Shown piece after piece: positions 8,262 through 17,500 of a stretch of DNA of 64,000 nt; the stretch's first letter is position 1; every line of letters begins with the position of its first letter. Position numbers and translations under genes: made by a program. Origin of the DNA: Hamadaea tsunoensis DSM 44101 (GTDB taxonomy: Bacteria; Actinomycetota; Actinomycetes; Mycobacteriales; Micromonosporaceae). The notes below the pieces were generated by a model. The model worked only from the letters and a program-made list of their open reading frames with translations, had not been told where the DNA came from and searched no databases. The stretch is taken from NCBI RefSeq assembly GCF_000428945.1, contig NZ_AUAX01000005.1, forward strand, positions 310,001 to 374,000, in the 5' to 3' direction.

Positions 8262-10091
8262 ATGACCGCAGCGACCGTCCTAGCGGGGTTGGATCAGGCC
8301 CCGACCACCCATCCGAAGTTGCTCGCCTGGGTACGCGAGGTCGCCGAACTCACCACCCCCGAACGGATCGTCTGGGTGGACGGTTCCGATCAGGAGTGGG
8401 ACGGCCTCACGTCCGAACTGGTCGAAGCGGGCACGCTGGTACGCCTGAACCCGGAGATCAAGCCCAACTCGTTCTGGGCGCGGACCGACCCGACGGATGT
8501 CGCGCGGGTGGAGGAGCGGACGTTCATCTGCTCGGTCGACGAGGCCGACGCCGGGCCGACCAACAACTGGATGGCCCCGGCCGAGATGAAGCGGGTCATG
8601 ACGGACCTGTACCGGGGCTGCATGGCGGGCCGGACCCTCTACGTCATCCCGTTCTGCATGGGCCCGCTCACCGCCGAGAAGCCCATGTTCGGTGTGGAGC
8701 TGACCGACTCGGCGTACGTGGTGGCGTCGATGCGGGTCATGACGCGGATGGGTGCCGAGGTGCTCGCCGCCATGGCCGACGACGCGGACTTCGTGCACGC
8801 GCTGCACTCCGTCGGCGCCCCGCTGCGGCCGGGTGACGAGGACGTCGCGTGGCCGTGCAGCCAGACGAAGTACATCACCCACTTCCCGGAGGAGCGGCTC
8901 ATCTGGAGCTTCGGCTCCGGCTACGGCGGCAACTCGCTGCTCGGCAAGAAGTGCTTCTCGCTGCGGATCGGCTCGGTCATGGGCCGGGACGAGGGCTGGC
9001 TCGCCGAGCACATGCTGATCATGCGACTGACCAGCCCGGAGGGGAAGGTCTACCACGTCACCGGCGCGTTCCCGAGCGCCTGCGGCAAGACCAATCTCGC
9101 CATGCTGGAGCCGACCATCCCGGGCTGGAAGGTCGAGACGCTCGGCGACGACATCGCTTGGATGCGGTTCGGCTCCGACGGCCGCCTGTACGCCGTGAAC
9201 CCGGAGTACGGCCTGTTCGGCGTCGCGCCCGGCACGGACTACCGGACCAACCCGAACGCGATGCGGACGATCGCGAAGGGCAATTCGATCTTCACCAACG
9301 TGGCCCTCACCGACGACGGCGACATCTGGTGGGAGGGCATGGGCGAGCCGCCCGCGCACCTGATCGACTGGCACGGCAACGACTGGACGCCGGAGTCGGG
9401 CGAGCTGTCGAGCCACCCCAATTCCCGCTTCTGCACGCCGATCAAGCAGTGCCCGATCCTCGCGGACTCCTATGAGGACCCGGCCGGCGTACCGATCGAC
9501 GCGATCCTGTTCGGCGGCCGCCGCAAGACGACGATCCCGCTCGTCAGCGAGGCGCGCGACTGGGTGCACGGCGTCTTCCAGGGGGCCACGCTCTCCTCGG
9601 AGACCACGGCCGCCGCGGTCGGCCAGGTCGGCGTCGTGCGCCGCGACCCGATGGCGATGCTGCCCTTCATCGGCTACAACGCCGGCGACTACTTCCGCCA
9701 CTGGATCGAGATGGGCAAGGGCGGCACCGGCGACGCCGGCAAGCTGCCGAAGATCTTCTACGTGAACTGGTTCCGCCGCGGCGACGAGGGCCAGTTCCTG
9801 TGGCCCGGATACGGCGAGAACTCGCGCGTCCTCAAGTGGGTCGTCGAGCGGCTGGAAGGTCGCGGCGCGGCCGTCGAGACGCCCGTCGGCTACGTGCCGA
9901 CGCCCGAGGGCCTCGACGTGTCCGGCCTCGACATCTCGACCGACGACCTGGCCGCCGCGCTGCGTGTCGACCCCGAGGAGTGGCGGGCCGAACTGCCGCA
10001 GATCACGGAGTGGTTCGAGAAGTTCGGCGACAAGCTGCCCGGCGTGCTCTGGGCCGAGCTGGACGCCCTGAAGGCACGGCTCGGCGCCTGA
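8262..10091 (+). CDS. pckG: Phosphoenolpyruvate carboxykinase (GTP)
   Basis: PckG converts oxaloacetate and GTP to phosphoenolpyruvate, CO2 and GDP, the first committed step of gluconeogenesis and an anaplerotic control point. The 609-residue length is normal for the GTP class. Hallmarks are [20 protein letters not shown], the lysine-rich metal/substrate site [20 protein letters not shown], the hyper-reactive-cysteine P-loop [13 protein letters not shown], the [11 protein letters not shown] kinase motif, and NSRFCTP with [12 protein letters not shown]. The ATG at 8262 follows AGGAGAGAG. It is monocistronic, divergent from the fused sigma factor, and preceded by dyad elements that suggest specific regulation by carbon status. 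Confidence 0.97.
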   Translation: MTAATVLAGLDQAPTTHPKLLAWVREVAELTTPERIVWVDGSDQEWDGLTSELVEAGTLVRLNPEIKPNSFWARTDPTDVARVEERTFICSVDEADAGPTNNWMAPAEMKRVMTDLYRGCMAGRTLYVIPFCMGPLTAEKPMFGVELTDSAYVVASMRVMTRMGAEVLAAMADDADFVHALHSVGAPLRPGDEDVAWPCSQTKYITHFPEERLIWSFGSGYGGNSLLGKKCFSLRIGSVMGRDEGWLAEHMLIMRLTSPEGKVYHVTGAFPSACGKTNLAMLEPTIPGWKVETLGDDIAWMRFGSDGRLYAVNPEYGLFGVAPGTDYRTNPNAMRTIAKGNSIFTNVALTDDGDIWWEGMGEPPAHLIDWHGNDWTPESGELSSHPNSRFCTPIKQCPILADSYEDPAGVPIDAILFGGRRKTTIPLVSEARDWVHGVFQGATLSSETTAAAVGQVGVVRRDPMAMLPFIGYNAGDYFRHWIEMGKGGTGDAGKLPKIFYVNWFRRGDEGQFLWPGYGENSRVLKWVVERLEGRGAAVETPVGYVPTPEGLDVSGLDISTDDLAAALRVDPEEWRAELPQITEWFEKFGDKLPGVLWAELDALKARLGA

Positions 10092-10101
10092 CGCGTACCC
10101 G

Positions 10102-10131
10102 CCCGCCGCGGATCTCCGGGTCCGCGGCGGG
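10102..10131 (+). terminator. GC-rich hairpin after pckG
   Basis: An 11-base perfect stem (CCCGCCGCGGA 10102-10112 / TCCGCGGCGGG 10121-10131) ten bases past the pckG stop. There is no T-run, so termination may be weak; U-less hairpins are common in high-GC actinobacteria. Confidence 0.5.
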
Positions 10132-10172
10132 TGCCGACCGGACGCGGCTCCTCCTTCCGGCCGAGGTTCACC

Positions 10173-10178
10173 TACGCT
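10173..10178 (+). promoter_or_regulatory. -10 box TACGCT, leaderless promoter of Rrf2 gene
   Basis: TACGCT stands six bases before the GTG at 10185, with no ribosome-binding site in between, matching the leaderless layout seen elsewhere in the window. Confidence 0.4.
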
Positions 10179-10184
10179 GGGACC

Positions 10185-10640
10185 GTGCAAATCTCCGCAC
10201 GTGGGGAGTACGCGGTACGGGCCACGCTCGAACTGGCCGCCGCGCACCCGGCCACGATTTCCGCTCAGGCGCTCGCCGATGCGCAGGGCCTGCCGCGCAA
10301 GTTCCTGGAAGCAATCTTGGCCGACCTCCGCCGGGGCGGGATCGTGATATCGATCCGGGGCGCGGAAGGCGGCTACTGCCTGACCCGGCCACCCGAGGAG
10401 ACGACGGTCGGCTCGGTGCTGCGGGCGGTCGACGGGCCGCTGGCCGGCGTACGCGGGCACCGTCCCGAGCAGACCAGTTACTCGGGAACCTCCGAGCACC
10501 TGCCGACGCTCTGGGTCGCCGTCCGGGCGGCCGTCCGCAACGTCGTTGACGAGGTAACTCTCGGGCAGATAGTGCGCGGCGAGCTACCCGCTCCGGTCAT
10601 GGCCCTCACGACCGCGCCGGATGCGTGGCAGTCACGATGA
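10185..10640 (+). CDS. Rrf2 family transcriptional regulator
   Basis: A 151-residue Rrf2-type regulator: winged helix at the N-terminus (ISARGEYAVRATLELAA), recognition helix region SAQALADAQGLPRKFLEAIL, and the wing GGIVISIRGAEGGYCLTRPP. Rrf2 proteins such as IscR and NsrR sense through a [2Fe-2S] cluster held by three cysteines in the middle of the protein; here only one cysteine is visible (in GGYCL) and the usual cluster loop is absent, so this one probably senses something else. GTG at 10185 is chosen because the ISARGEYA motif begins Rrf2 proteins; an upstream extension is disregarded. It precedes the prenyl transferase gene by 17 bases. Confidence 0.85.
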   Translation: MQISARGEYAVRATLELAAAHPATISAQALADAQGLPRKFLEAILADLRRGGIVISIRGAEGGYCLTRPPEETTVGSVLRAVDGPLAGVRGHRPEQTSYSGTSEHLPTLWVAVRAAVRNVVDEVTLGQIVRGELPAPVMALTTAPDAWQSR

Positions 10641-10657
10641 GGTCTAGGCTGCCGGGG

Positions 10658-11431
10658 GTGAAGACCGTGCGCAATCTGGTGTATTCCGTCTACGAGCAGC
10701 GGCTCAAGCGGAAGCTGACCGGCAAGCCGCGCCCCCGTCACGTCGGCGTCATGTGCGACGGCAACCGCCGTTGGGCCCGGGAGATGGGGTACGTCGATCC
10801 CAACGACGGCCACCGGGTCGGCGCGCGCCGGATCATCGATCTGCTGCGCTGGTGCGACGAAGCCGAGATCCCGCACGTCACGCTCTACATGCTGGCCACC
10901 GACAACCTCCGCCGCCCGGCCGCCGAGCTGGACCCGCTGCTGCAGATCATCTCCGACCTGGCCACCGAGCTGGCCGAGGACGGCAATCCCTGGCGGCTCG
11001 TCATGGCCGGCGCGCTCGACCTGCTGCCCCCGGAGAACGCGGCGGCGCTGAAGGCGGCCGAGGAGAAGACGGCCGACCGCACCGGCGGGGCGACCGTCAA
11101 CATGGCCGTCGGCTACGGCGGCCGCCGCGAGATCGCCGACGCCGTCCGCTCGCTGCTGCAGGAGCACGCCCGGGCCGGCGGGACGCTGGAAGAGCTGGCC
11201 GAGATCCTCGACGTCGAGCACATCGCCGAGCACCTCTACACCAAGGGCCAGCCGGATCCCGACCTGATCATCCGGACCAGCGGCGAGCAGCGGCTGTCGG
11301 GATTCCTGCTGTGGCAGTCGGCCCACTCGGAGTTCTACTTCGCCGACATGAACTGGCCGGATTTCCGGCACATCGACTTCCTGCGGGCCCTGCGCGCGTA
11401 CGCGATCCGGCAACGGCGCTTCGGGGCCTGA
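10658..11431 (+). CDS. uppS: Isoprenyl (cis-prenyl) transferase
   Basis: This condenses isopentenyl diphosphate with an allylic primer to make Z-polyprenyl diphosphates, precursors of the undecaprenyl or decaprenyl phosphate carriers used in wall synthesis. The 257-residue protein has the family signature VGVMCDGNRRWAREMG (catalytic Asp and the diphosphate-binding Asn/Arg), MLATDNLRRP, a short NMAVGYGGRREIADA, and the C-terminal LIIRTSGEQRLSGFLLWQS. The GTG at 10658 is preferred because TAGGCT lies seven bases before it and homologues usually begin near KTVRNLVY; an ATG at 10637 overlapping the Rrf2 stop is the alternative. Chain length (C15, C50 or C55) cannot be decided here. Confidence 0.92.
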   Translation: MKTVRNLVYSVYEQRLKRKLTGKPRPRHVGVMCDGNRRWAREMGYVDPNDGHRVGARRIIDLLRWCDEAEIPHVTLYMLATDNLRRPAAELDPLLQIISDLATELAEDGNPWRLVMAGALDLLPPENAAALKAAEEKTADRTGGATVNMAVGYGGRREIADAVRSLLQEHARAGGTLEELAEILDVEHIAEHLYTKGQPDPDLIIRTSGEQRLSGFLLWQSAHSEFYFADMNWPDFRHIDFLRALRAYAIRQRRFGA

Positions 11432-11444
11432 TCACCCCGACCTG

Positions 11445-11474
11445 AAAGCCGGCTGGACAAAACAGCCGGCTTTT
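11445..11474 (+). terminator. Intrinsic terminator after uppS
   Basis: An 11-base stem AAAGCCGGCTG (11445-11455) / CAGCCGGCTTT (11463-11473), followed by a short T-run, 14 bases past the uppS stop. Confidence 0.85.
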
Positions 11475-11613
11475 CGTGGCGAAGTCCACAGAATTCGCGG
11501 TTTTCCTTGGCGATCTCTCCGGTCGAGGGGGAGTGTCGGCGACTTGCGCCGCCCCCCGGCGCTTCGCGTTCACCCCCTGAGCGCGCTCCGCGTACCCCCG
11601 ATCGGAGACACTC

Positions 11614-12279
11614 GTGAATATCGGTTCCCTGCTGCGTGCCGTTCGCCGGCGGAAGATCGTGGTCGGCCTGGCCGCGACCGGCGTACTGGCGATCGGCGGC
11701 GTGGCCCTCGCGGCCGTCCCCTCGCACGGTCCGGATCCCGCCCAGGTGGCCGAGCTCGACAGCCAACGTTCGGCCCAGGCGGCCGACCGGGATCTCGACC
11801 GGACGCTCGCCTCGGCCAGTCCCAGCAGCTCGCCCAGCACCGGCCCCAGCCTCAGCCCGAGTCCGTCGCCGAGCGCCGCCCAACCCAGCCCGAAGGCGAC
11901 CACGGCGAAGGCCGCGCCCAAGGCGACGGCCACCCGCAAGACGACCACCACGGCGACCCCGGCGAGCTGCAGGGCGTACACCGGGAACCGGCTCATCGCC
12001 TGCAAGCTGCTGCCTTCCTTCGGTTTCGCGTACGCGCAGATGAGTTCCCTCGACAAGCTGTGGACGCGGGAGAGCGACTGGACGACGACGGCCGAGAACT
12101 CGGGTTCGGGTGCCTACGGCATCCCGCAGTCGCTGCCGGGCAGCAAGATGGCCAGCGCCGGGTCGGACTGGCGGACGAATCCCGCGACGCAGATCAAGTG
12201 GGGCCTGGGCTACATCAGGTCGGTCTACGGCAGCCCGTCGGCGGCGTGGGCCCACTCCGAAGCGACCGGATGGTACTAG
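11614..12279 (+). CDS. Secreted SLT-like (transglycosylase-type) protein
   Basis: A 221-residue exported protein. The N-terminus is a signal sequence or anchor (RRRKIVVGLAATGVLAIGGVALAAV), followed by a Ser/Pro/Thr/Lys-rich linker (residues about 60-115) that would span the wall, and a C-terminal domain of about 95 residues: LWTRESDW, GSGAYGIPQSLPGSKM, WRTNPATQIKWGLGYI and AWAHSEATGWY. That pattern belongs to the lysozyme-fold SLT/aggregation-promoting-factor group, with the Glu of TRES as the likely catalytic acid on peptidoglycan. A close paralogue lies at 13852. The GTG at 11614 has little ribosome-binding signal but follows GGAG. Role in wall remodelling or resuscitation is by family only. 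Confidence 0.85.
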   Translation: MNIGSLLRAVRRRKIVVGLAATGVLAIGGVALAAVPSHGPDPAQVAELDSQRSAQAADRDLDRTLASASPSSSPSTGPSLSPSPSPSAAQPSPKATTAKAAPKATATRKTTTTATPASCRAYTGNRLIACKLLPSFGFAYAQMSSLDKLWTRESDWTTTAENSGSGAYGIPQSLPGSKMASAGSDWRTNPATQIKWGLGYIRSVYGSPSAAWAHSEATGWY

Positions 12280-12341
12280 ACGCGTTTCATCGATCGGCGT
12301 GGGGGCTGGTGTCCATGCCTGATTTACCGCTAACGTGAGTC

Positions 12342-13661
12342 ATGGTCGCCCCAGCTCCAGGCAAGACATCCGAGGCCGCCAGGCACGTCTACGTGCTGGA
12401 CACCTCCGTCCTTCTCGCCGATCCCGCGGCCGTCTTCCGTTTCGCCGAGCATGACGTCGTGCTGCCGCTCGTCGTCATCAGCGAACTGGAGGCGAAGCGC
12501 CATCATCCCGAACTCGGCTGGTTCGCCCGGCAGGCGTTGCGTCACCTCGACGAGCTGCGCATCCGCCATGGCCGACTCGACCAGCCGCTGCCGGTCAACG
12601 ATCTCGGTGGAACGCTGCGCGTGGAGCTCAACCACGCCGATCCGCAGCTGTTGCCGGCCGGGTTCCGCACCGGCTCGAACGACGCCCGCATCCTGTCGGT
12701 CGCGCTGGGCCTCGGTGCCGAGGGCCAGACCGTCACGCTGGTCAGCAAGGACATGCCGCTGCGCGTGAAGGCGGCGGCGGTCGGGCTGGCGGCGGACGAG
12801 TACCGGCACGGCCAGGCCGCCGACGGCACCTGGACCGGACTCGTGGAGCTGGACGTGGACGCCGAGCGCGTCGACCGGCTCTACGGCGGCTCGCCGATCG
12901 AGGTCGACGCCGACCTGCCCGTCCACACGGGACTCGTGCTGCACAGCCCCAAGGGCAGCGCGCTGGCCCGGATGCAGGCCGACAAGACCGTCCGCCTCGT
13001 GCGGGGCGACCGGGAGGTGTTCGGCGTACGCGGGCGCTCGGCCGAGCAGCGCATCGCGATCGATCTGCTGCTCGACGACTCGATCGGGATCGTGTCGCTC
13101 GGCGGCCGGGCCGGCACGGGCAAGTCCGCGCTCGCCCTGTGCGCCGGTCTGGAGCAGGCGATGGAGCGCCGCAAGCACAAGAAGGTGATCGTCTTCCGCC
13201 CCCTGTACGCCGTCGGCGGCCAGGAGCTCGGCTACCTGCCCGGTTCCGAGACGGAGAAGATGAATCCCTGGGCGCAGGCGGTCTTCGACACCCTCGGCGC
13301 GGTCGTGCACGAGAACGTGCTCGAGGAGGTGATGGCGCGGGGGCTGGTCGAGGTGCTGCCGCTGACCCACATCCGCGGCCGCAGCCTGCACGACGCCTTC
13401 GTGATCGTCGACGAGGCCCAGTCGCTGGAGCGGGGCGTCCTGCTGACCGTCCTGTCCCGGATCGGCCAGGGGTCGCGTGTGGTGCTGACGCACGACGTGG
13501 CGCAGCGCGACAACCTGCGGGTCGGCCGGCACGACGGCGTCACCGCGGTGATCGAGGCGATGAAGGGCCACCCGCTCTTCGCGCACGTCACCCTGACGCG
13601 GTCGGAACGGTCGCCGATCGCCGAGATGGTCACCGACCTGCTGGAGGATTTGCCGAATTAA
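12342..13661 (+). CDS. phoH: PIN-PhoH family ATPase
   Basis: A 439-residue PhoH2-type protein. Residues about 15-150 are a PIN-domain RNase ([13 protein letters not shown], the acidic [10 protein letters not shown], and [12 protein letters not shown] with the third Asp). Residues about 235-439 are the PhoH ATPase: Walker [24 protein letters not shown] as Walker B, and [13 protein letters not shown] at the end. In mycobacteria such proteins are sequence-specific RNA helicase/RNases. The ATG at 12342 has TAACGT five bases upstream and no ribosome-binding site, so it is probably leaderless. It sits between two secreted SLT-like genes transcribed the same way. Confidence 0.93.
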   Translation: MVAPAPGKTSEAARHVYVLDTSVLLADPAAVFRFAEHDVVLPLVVISELEAKRHHPELGWFARQALRHLDELRIRHGRLDQPLPVNDLGGTLRVELNHADPQLLPAGFRTGSNDARILSVALGLGAEGQTVTLVSKDMPLRVKAAAVGLAADEYRHGQAADGTWTGLVELDVDAERVDRLYGGSPIEVDADLPVHTGLVLHSPKGSALARMQADKTVRLVRGDREVFGVRGRSAEQRIAIDLLLDDSIGIVSLGGRAGTGKSALALCAGLEQAMERRKHKKVIVFRPLYAVGGQELGYLPGSETEKMNPWAQAVFDTLGAVVHENVLEEVMARGLVEVLPLTHIRGRSLHDAFVIVDEAQSLERGVLLTVLSRIGQGSRVVLTHDVAQRDNLRVGRHDGVTAVIEAMKGHPLFAHVTLTRSERSPIAEMVTDLLEDLPN

Positions 13662-13675
13662 GCCCTGATTTGCGG

Positions 13676-13691
13676 CGTGACAGCGGTCACA
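13676..13691 (+). promoter_or_regulatory. CRP-like binding site upstream of the second SLT gene
   Basis: CGTGACAGCGGTCACA fits the CRP/FNR-family consensus TGTGA-N6-TCACA with one mismatch in the first base. It is located 14 bases after the phoH stop and 160 bases before the start of the 13852 gene. CRP control of resuscitation-factor genes is known in mycobacteria, which makes a functional site plausible. The 190-base gap 13662-13851 contains no ORF; the rest is a GC-rich leader with several possible hairpins. Confidence 0.5.
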
Positions 13692-13851
13692 ATGGCCTGC
13701 CCACGCCGTGCGGAGCCATAGACGCCGGGCGAGGGTGGTGGGCGTGCCACGGCGGCACCCCCTCCGCCCCCCCGGCGGTACCTCCGGCGCCCCGCGCCGT
13801 ACCGCACGTCGCCGTCGTGGTGGTTCTGTCGCCCCACGAAAGGGACTGTGA

Positions 13852-14493
13852 GTGCTGGTCAGCCGCATCGGCGTACGCGCCGCTGCCGTCGCGCTGCTCG
13901 TCGCCGGTGTCGCCGGCGGCGTCTACCTGAACTCCGGCAAGGACTCGTCCTCGTCGACGTCGGGTCAGGCGACGGCCGCGAACGCCGCCGAGAACGCCAC
14001 GCAGAAACAGGACCTCGCCGCCGCCGCGAGCCTTACGGCCGAGCAGCAGGCCAAGGCGAAGGAGGCCGCCACGAAGGCGGCCCAGGAGGCCAAGCTCGCC
14101 GCCGACCGGGCCAAGGCGGCCGAGGACGAGGCCAACCGGCGCGCCAACCGGCCGCCGTCCTACGGTCCGATTCCGACCTCGTGCAAGGCGTACACGGGAG
14201 CCAAGGCCATCGGCTGCTCCGAACTGCTCAAGGCCGGCTTCGGCCTCGACCAGATGCCGTGCCTGGACAAGCTGTGGACGCGCGAGAGTCACTGGAACTA
14301 CAAGTCGTACAACAAGTCGTCGGGCGCCTTCGGGATCCCGCAGGCCGTCCCCGGCGACAAGATGAAGGCGTTCGGCGCCGACTGGCAGACCAACCCCGCG
14401 ACGCAGATCAAGTGGGGTCTGGACTACATCGAGAAGCGTTACAAGACGCCCTGCGGCGCATGGCAACACTCGGAGGACCAAGGCTGGTACTAA
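13852..14493 (+). CDS. Secreted SLT-like (transglycosylase-type) protein, second copy
   Basis: A 213-residue paralogue of the 11614 gene. It has a signal or anchor helix (GVRAAAVALLVAGVAGGVYL), an alanine/lysine/glutamate-rich stretch at about 55-100 that is probably coiled coil (AKAKEAATKAAQEAKLAADR), then the same C-terminal domain: LDKLWTRESHW, SSGAFGIPQAVPGDKM, WQTNPATQIKWGLDYI and AWQHSEDQGWY. Two extra cysteine pairs (SCKAYTGAKAIGC, PCLDK and TPCGAW) suggest disulfides after export. The GTG at 13852 has AAAGGGA upstream. The long leader and CRP-like site upstream suggest regulated expression. Peptidoglycan cleavage is the likely role. Confidence 0.86.
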   Translation: MLVSRIGVRAAAVALLVAGVAGGVYLNSGKDSSSSTSGQATAANAAENATQKQDLAAAASLTAEQQAKAKEAATKAAQEAKLAADRAKAAEDEANRRANRPPSYGPIPTSCKAYTGAKAIGCSELLKAGFGLDQMPCLDKLWTRESHWNYKSYNKSSGAFGIPQAVPGDKMKAFGADWQTNPATQIKWGLDYIEKRYKTPCGAWQHSEDQGWY

Positions 14494-14572
14494 CGGAGGA
14501 GGTGGTGGCGACTTTGCGCCAGGGCGTCTTGTCGCCACTTCGATACCGTTGATCGAGGGGATGGCGCGCCGG

Positions 14573-14578
14573 TAGACA
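14573..14578 (+). promoter_or_regulatory. -10-like box TAGACA before the subtilisin gene
   Basis: TAGACA ends six bases before the ATG at 14585, the leaderless spacing seen throughout the window. A small hairpin (GTGGCGAC 14505-14512 / GTCGCCAC 14531-14538) lies further upstream and may end transcription from the SLT gene. Confidence 0.35.
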
Positions 14579-14584
14579 GCTGGC

Positions 14585-17500
14585 ATGCCATCCCCCTCCT
14601 TGTTCTCCCGGCGCCGGCGGTGGTCGCTTCTCGCGGCCGTCACCGCCCTACCCCTTCTGACGCCGGGCACCGCCGCCCTGTCGGCCCCGGCGGTCGCCGG
14701 GCAGCCGGCGCCGGCCACAGCGCGAGCAGCCGCCGCCACCCACAAGATCACCCTTGTCACGGGCGACGTCGTCACGGTCACCACCCTGGCCGACGGCAAG
14801 CAGGCCGCCTCGGTCGTCCGGCCGTCCTCCGCCACCGGCGGCGTACGCGTCCAGAAGGTGAAGGGCGACCTCTACGTCCTGCCCGACGAGGTGCTGCCGC
14901 TGCTGGCCGCCGACAAGCTGGACAGCCGCCTGTTCGACGTCTCCGACCTGATCGAGATGGGTTACGACGACGCGAAGTCGGGATCCGTCCCGATGATCGC
15001 CACGTTCGTCCCGCCGAAGACGCGTACGGCGGCGGCCCCGGCGGCGCCCAAGGGCAGCAAGCTCACCCGGCGGTTCGCCACCATCGGCGGAGCGGCGCTC
15101 ACGGCCGACAAGCGGCAGACGCGTACCTTCTGGACGAGCGTCGCGCCGCGACCCGAGAGCAAGACCTTCGCGGAGGGCGTGGCCAAGATCTGGCTCGACG
15201 GCCGGGCCAAGGTCAACCTGAAGGACAGCGTGCCGCAGATCGGCGCGCCGGAGGCGTGGGCGGCCGGCTACGACGGCAAGGGCGTCAAGGTGGCGGTGCT
15301 GGACACCGGTATCGACGCGACCCATCCGGACCTCGCCACCCAGATCGATGACAAGGTCAGCTTCGTGCCCGGCGAGGACACGTCCGACCTCCACGGCCAC
15401 GGTACGCATGTCGCCTCCACCATCGTCGGCACGGGCGCGGCGTCCGGCGGCGTGTACAAGGGCGTGGCGCCCGGCGCCGACCTGATCGTCGGGAAGGTGC
15501 TGAGCAACGAGGGCTGGGGCGACGACTCCTGGATCCTCGCGGGCATGGAGTGGGCCGCGCAGTCCGGCGCCTCGGTCGTGAGCATGAGCCTCGGCGAGGA
15601 CCGCCCCTCCGACGGCCAGGATCCGCTGTCGCTGGCGGTGAACGCGCTGTCCGAGCAGTACGGCACGCTCTTCGTGATCGCGGCCGGCAACTCCGGCCCG
15701 GAGACGATCGGCGCGCCCGGTGCGGCGGCCGACGCGCTGACCGTCGGCGCCGTCGACAAGCAGGACTACCTCGCGTACTTCTCGGCGACCGGGCCGCTGA
15801 TGTCGACCGGGGCGATCAAGCCCGACATCGTGGCGCCGGGCGTGGACATCACCGCCGCCCGTTCGCAGCAGCAGAATCCGGCCCAGGGCGACGGGTACTA
15901 CTGGACGATCAGCGGCACGTCGATGGCGACGCCGCACGTCTCCGGCGCGGCCGCCATCCTCAAGCAGCGCCACCCCGACTGGTCGGGGCAGCAGCTGAAG
16001 CTGGCGCTGATGTCGACCTCGAAGGCGCTGGACTACACGCCGTTCGAGATGGGCGCCGGCCGCGTCGACGTGGCCGCCGCGATCAAGGCGGACGTCACGA
16101 GCAGCGGTTCGGTGCTCTTCGGCAACTTCACCTGGCCGCACGGCCCGAGCGAGGGCCCGGTCACCAAGCAGGTCACCTACACGAACACCGGAGCGGCGGA
16201 CGTCACCCTGAACCTGGCGGTGTCCGGCGACCCGGCGTTCACGGTCGGCGTACCGAGTGTGCGGGTTCCGGCCGGCGGGACGGCCACAGTGGACGTCACC
16301 GGCGATCCCACCGCCGTCGGCTACGGCCGCTTCACCGGTTTCCTCGTCGGCACCGACGCGGCGACGGGGAAGGCGGTCGCGCGTACGGGGCTGGCCCTGA
16401 TCAAGGAAGACGAGCACTACGACCTGACGATCAAGCTGGTGGGCCGGGACGGCAAGCCGGCCTCGGGCACGGTCGTCGTGTACGACTCGTCGGACCTGTG
16501 GTTCCCCTACCTGTTCGCGGTCGACGGCGAGATGACCGTACGCCTGCGCCCCGGCGACTACGCCGCGGAGGTCTCCCTCGACACCACCGGGGAGAAGCCG
16601 GACCACCTCGGCATCGCCGACCTGGTGGCGCCGCAGGTCACGCTGAACCAGGCCCGGACGGTGACGCTCGACGCGAGCAAGGCCCGGCTGGTCGACACGG
16701 CCGCGCCGGAGCGGGCCGAGGACCGGCAGCGCTCGTTCGGCTACGACCTGACGTTCCCCAACGGCGCGCAGATCAGCTCGGGTTACGTGCTGCCGATCAT
16801 GTACGACGACTTCTACCTGTCGCCGACCGCGAAGGTGACCGCGGGCGCCTTCACGATGGAGACCCACTGGCGGTTCGGGGCGCGGTCGATCGACCTGTCC
16901 CTGCTCGGCGGCCTGATCACGTTCGACGCCACCGTTCAGCCCGGCAGCGCCCTGACCACCGGTACGCAGCACCTCAAGGCGGTGTACGCCGGCACGGGCT
17001 CGGCCGCGGACTTCGCCAAGGTACGCGCGAAGGGCCGGCTCGCCGTCGTCGTCCGTAGCGACGCGGTGGCCCCGGACGAGCGGGCGGCCAACGCGGCGGC
17101 GGCCGGCGCGGCGGCTCTCGTGGTCGTCGACGACGGCCCCGGCCGGCTCAACGAGGTGGTCGGCGCGGCGACGATCCCCGTCGCGACCGTGCACAAGAAC
17201 GAGGGGCAGCTGCTGCTCGGCTTCGCGAAGGCCGGGCTGCCGCTGACGGTGAAGACCTCGGCGTACACGCCGTTCACCTACGACCTCTCGCAGACCTATG
17301 CCGGCCAGGTACCGGACCGGTCGCTCGCGTACCACCCGCGGCAGCGGGACCTCGGCAAGGTCGAGGCGCGGTACTTCAACCCCGTCGACGCGGTCGAGGG
17401 TTCGGGCGCACGGTACGACGTCGTCACCAACGCCGTCCTCACGTTCGCGGAGCGGGAGCTGTACCCGAGCACGCGTACCGAGTGGGTGACGCCGGGGATG

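Noticed and set aside
7939-8262. N-terminal extension of the fused sigma factor
   Set aside because: The added residues have no sigma features, and the GTG at 7938 has a good ribosome-binding site.
11476-11613. Possible c-di-AMP riboswitch before the first SLT gene
   Set aside because: The conserved sequence blocks could not be recognised by eye; kept only as a suggested covariance-model test.
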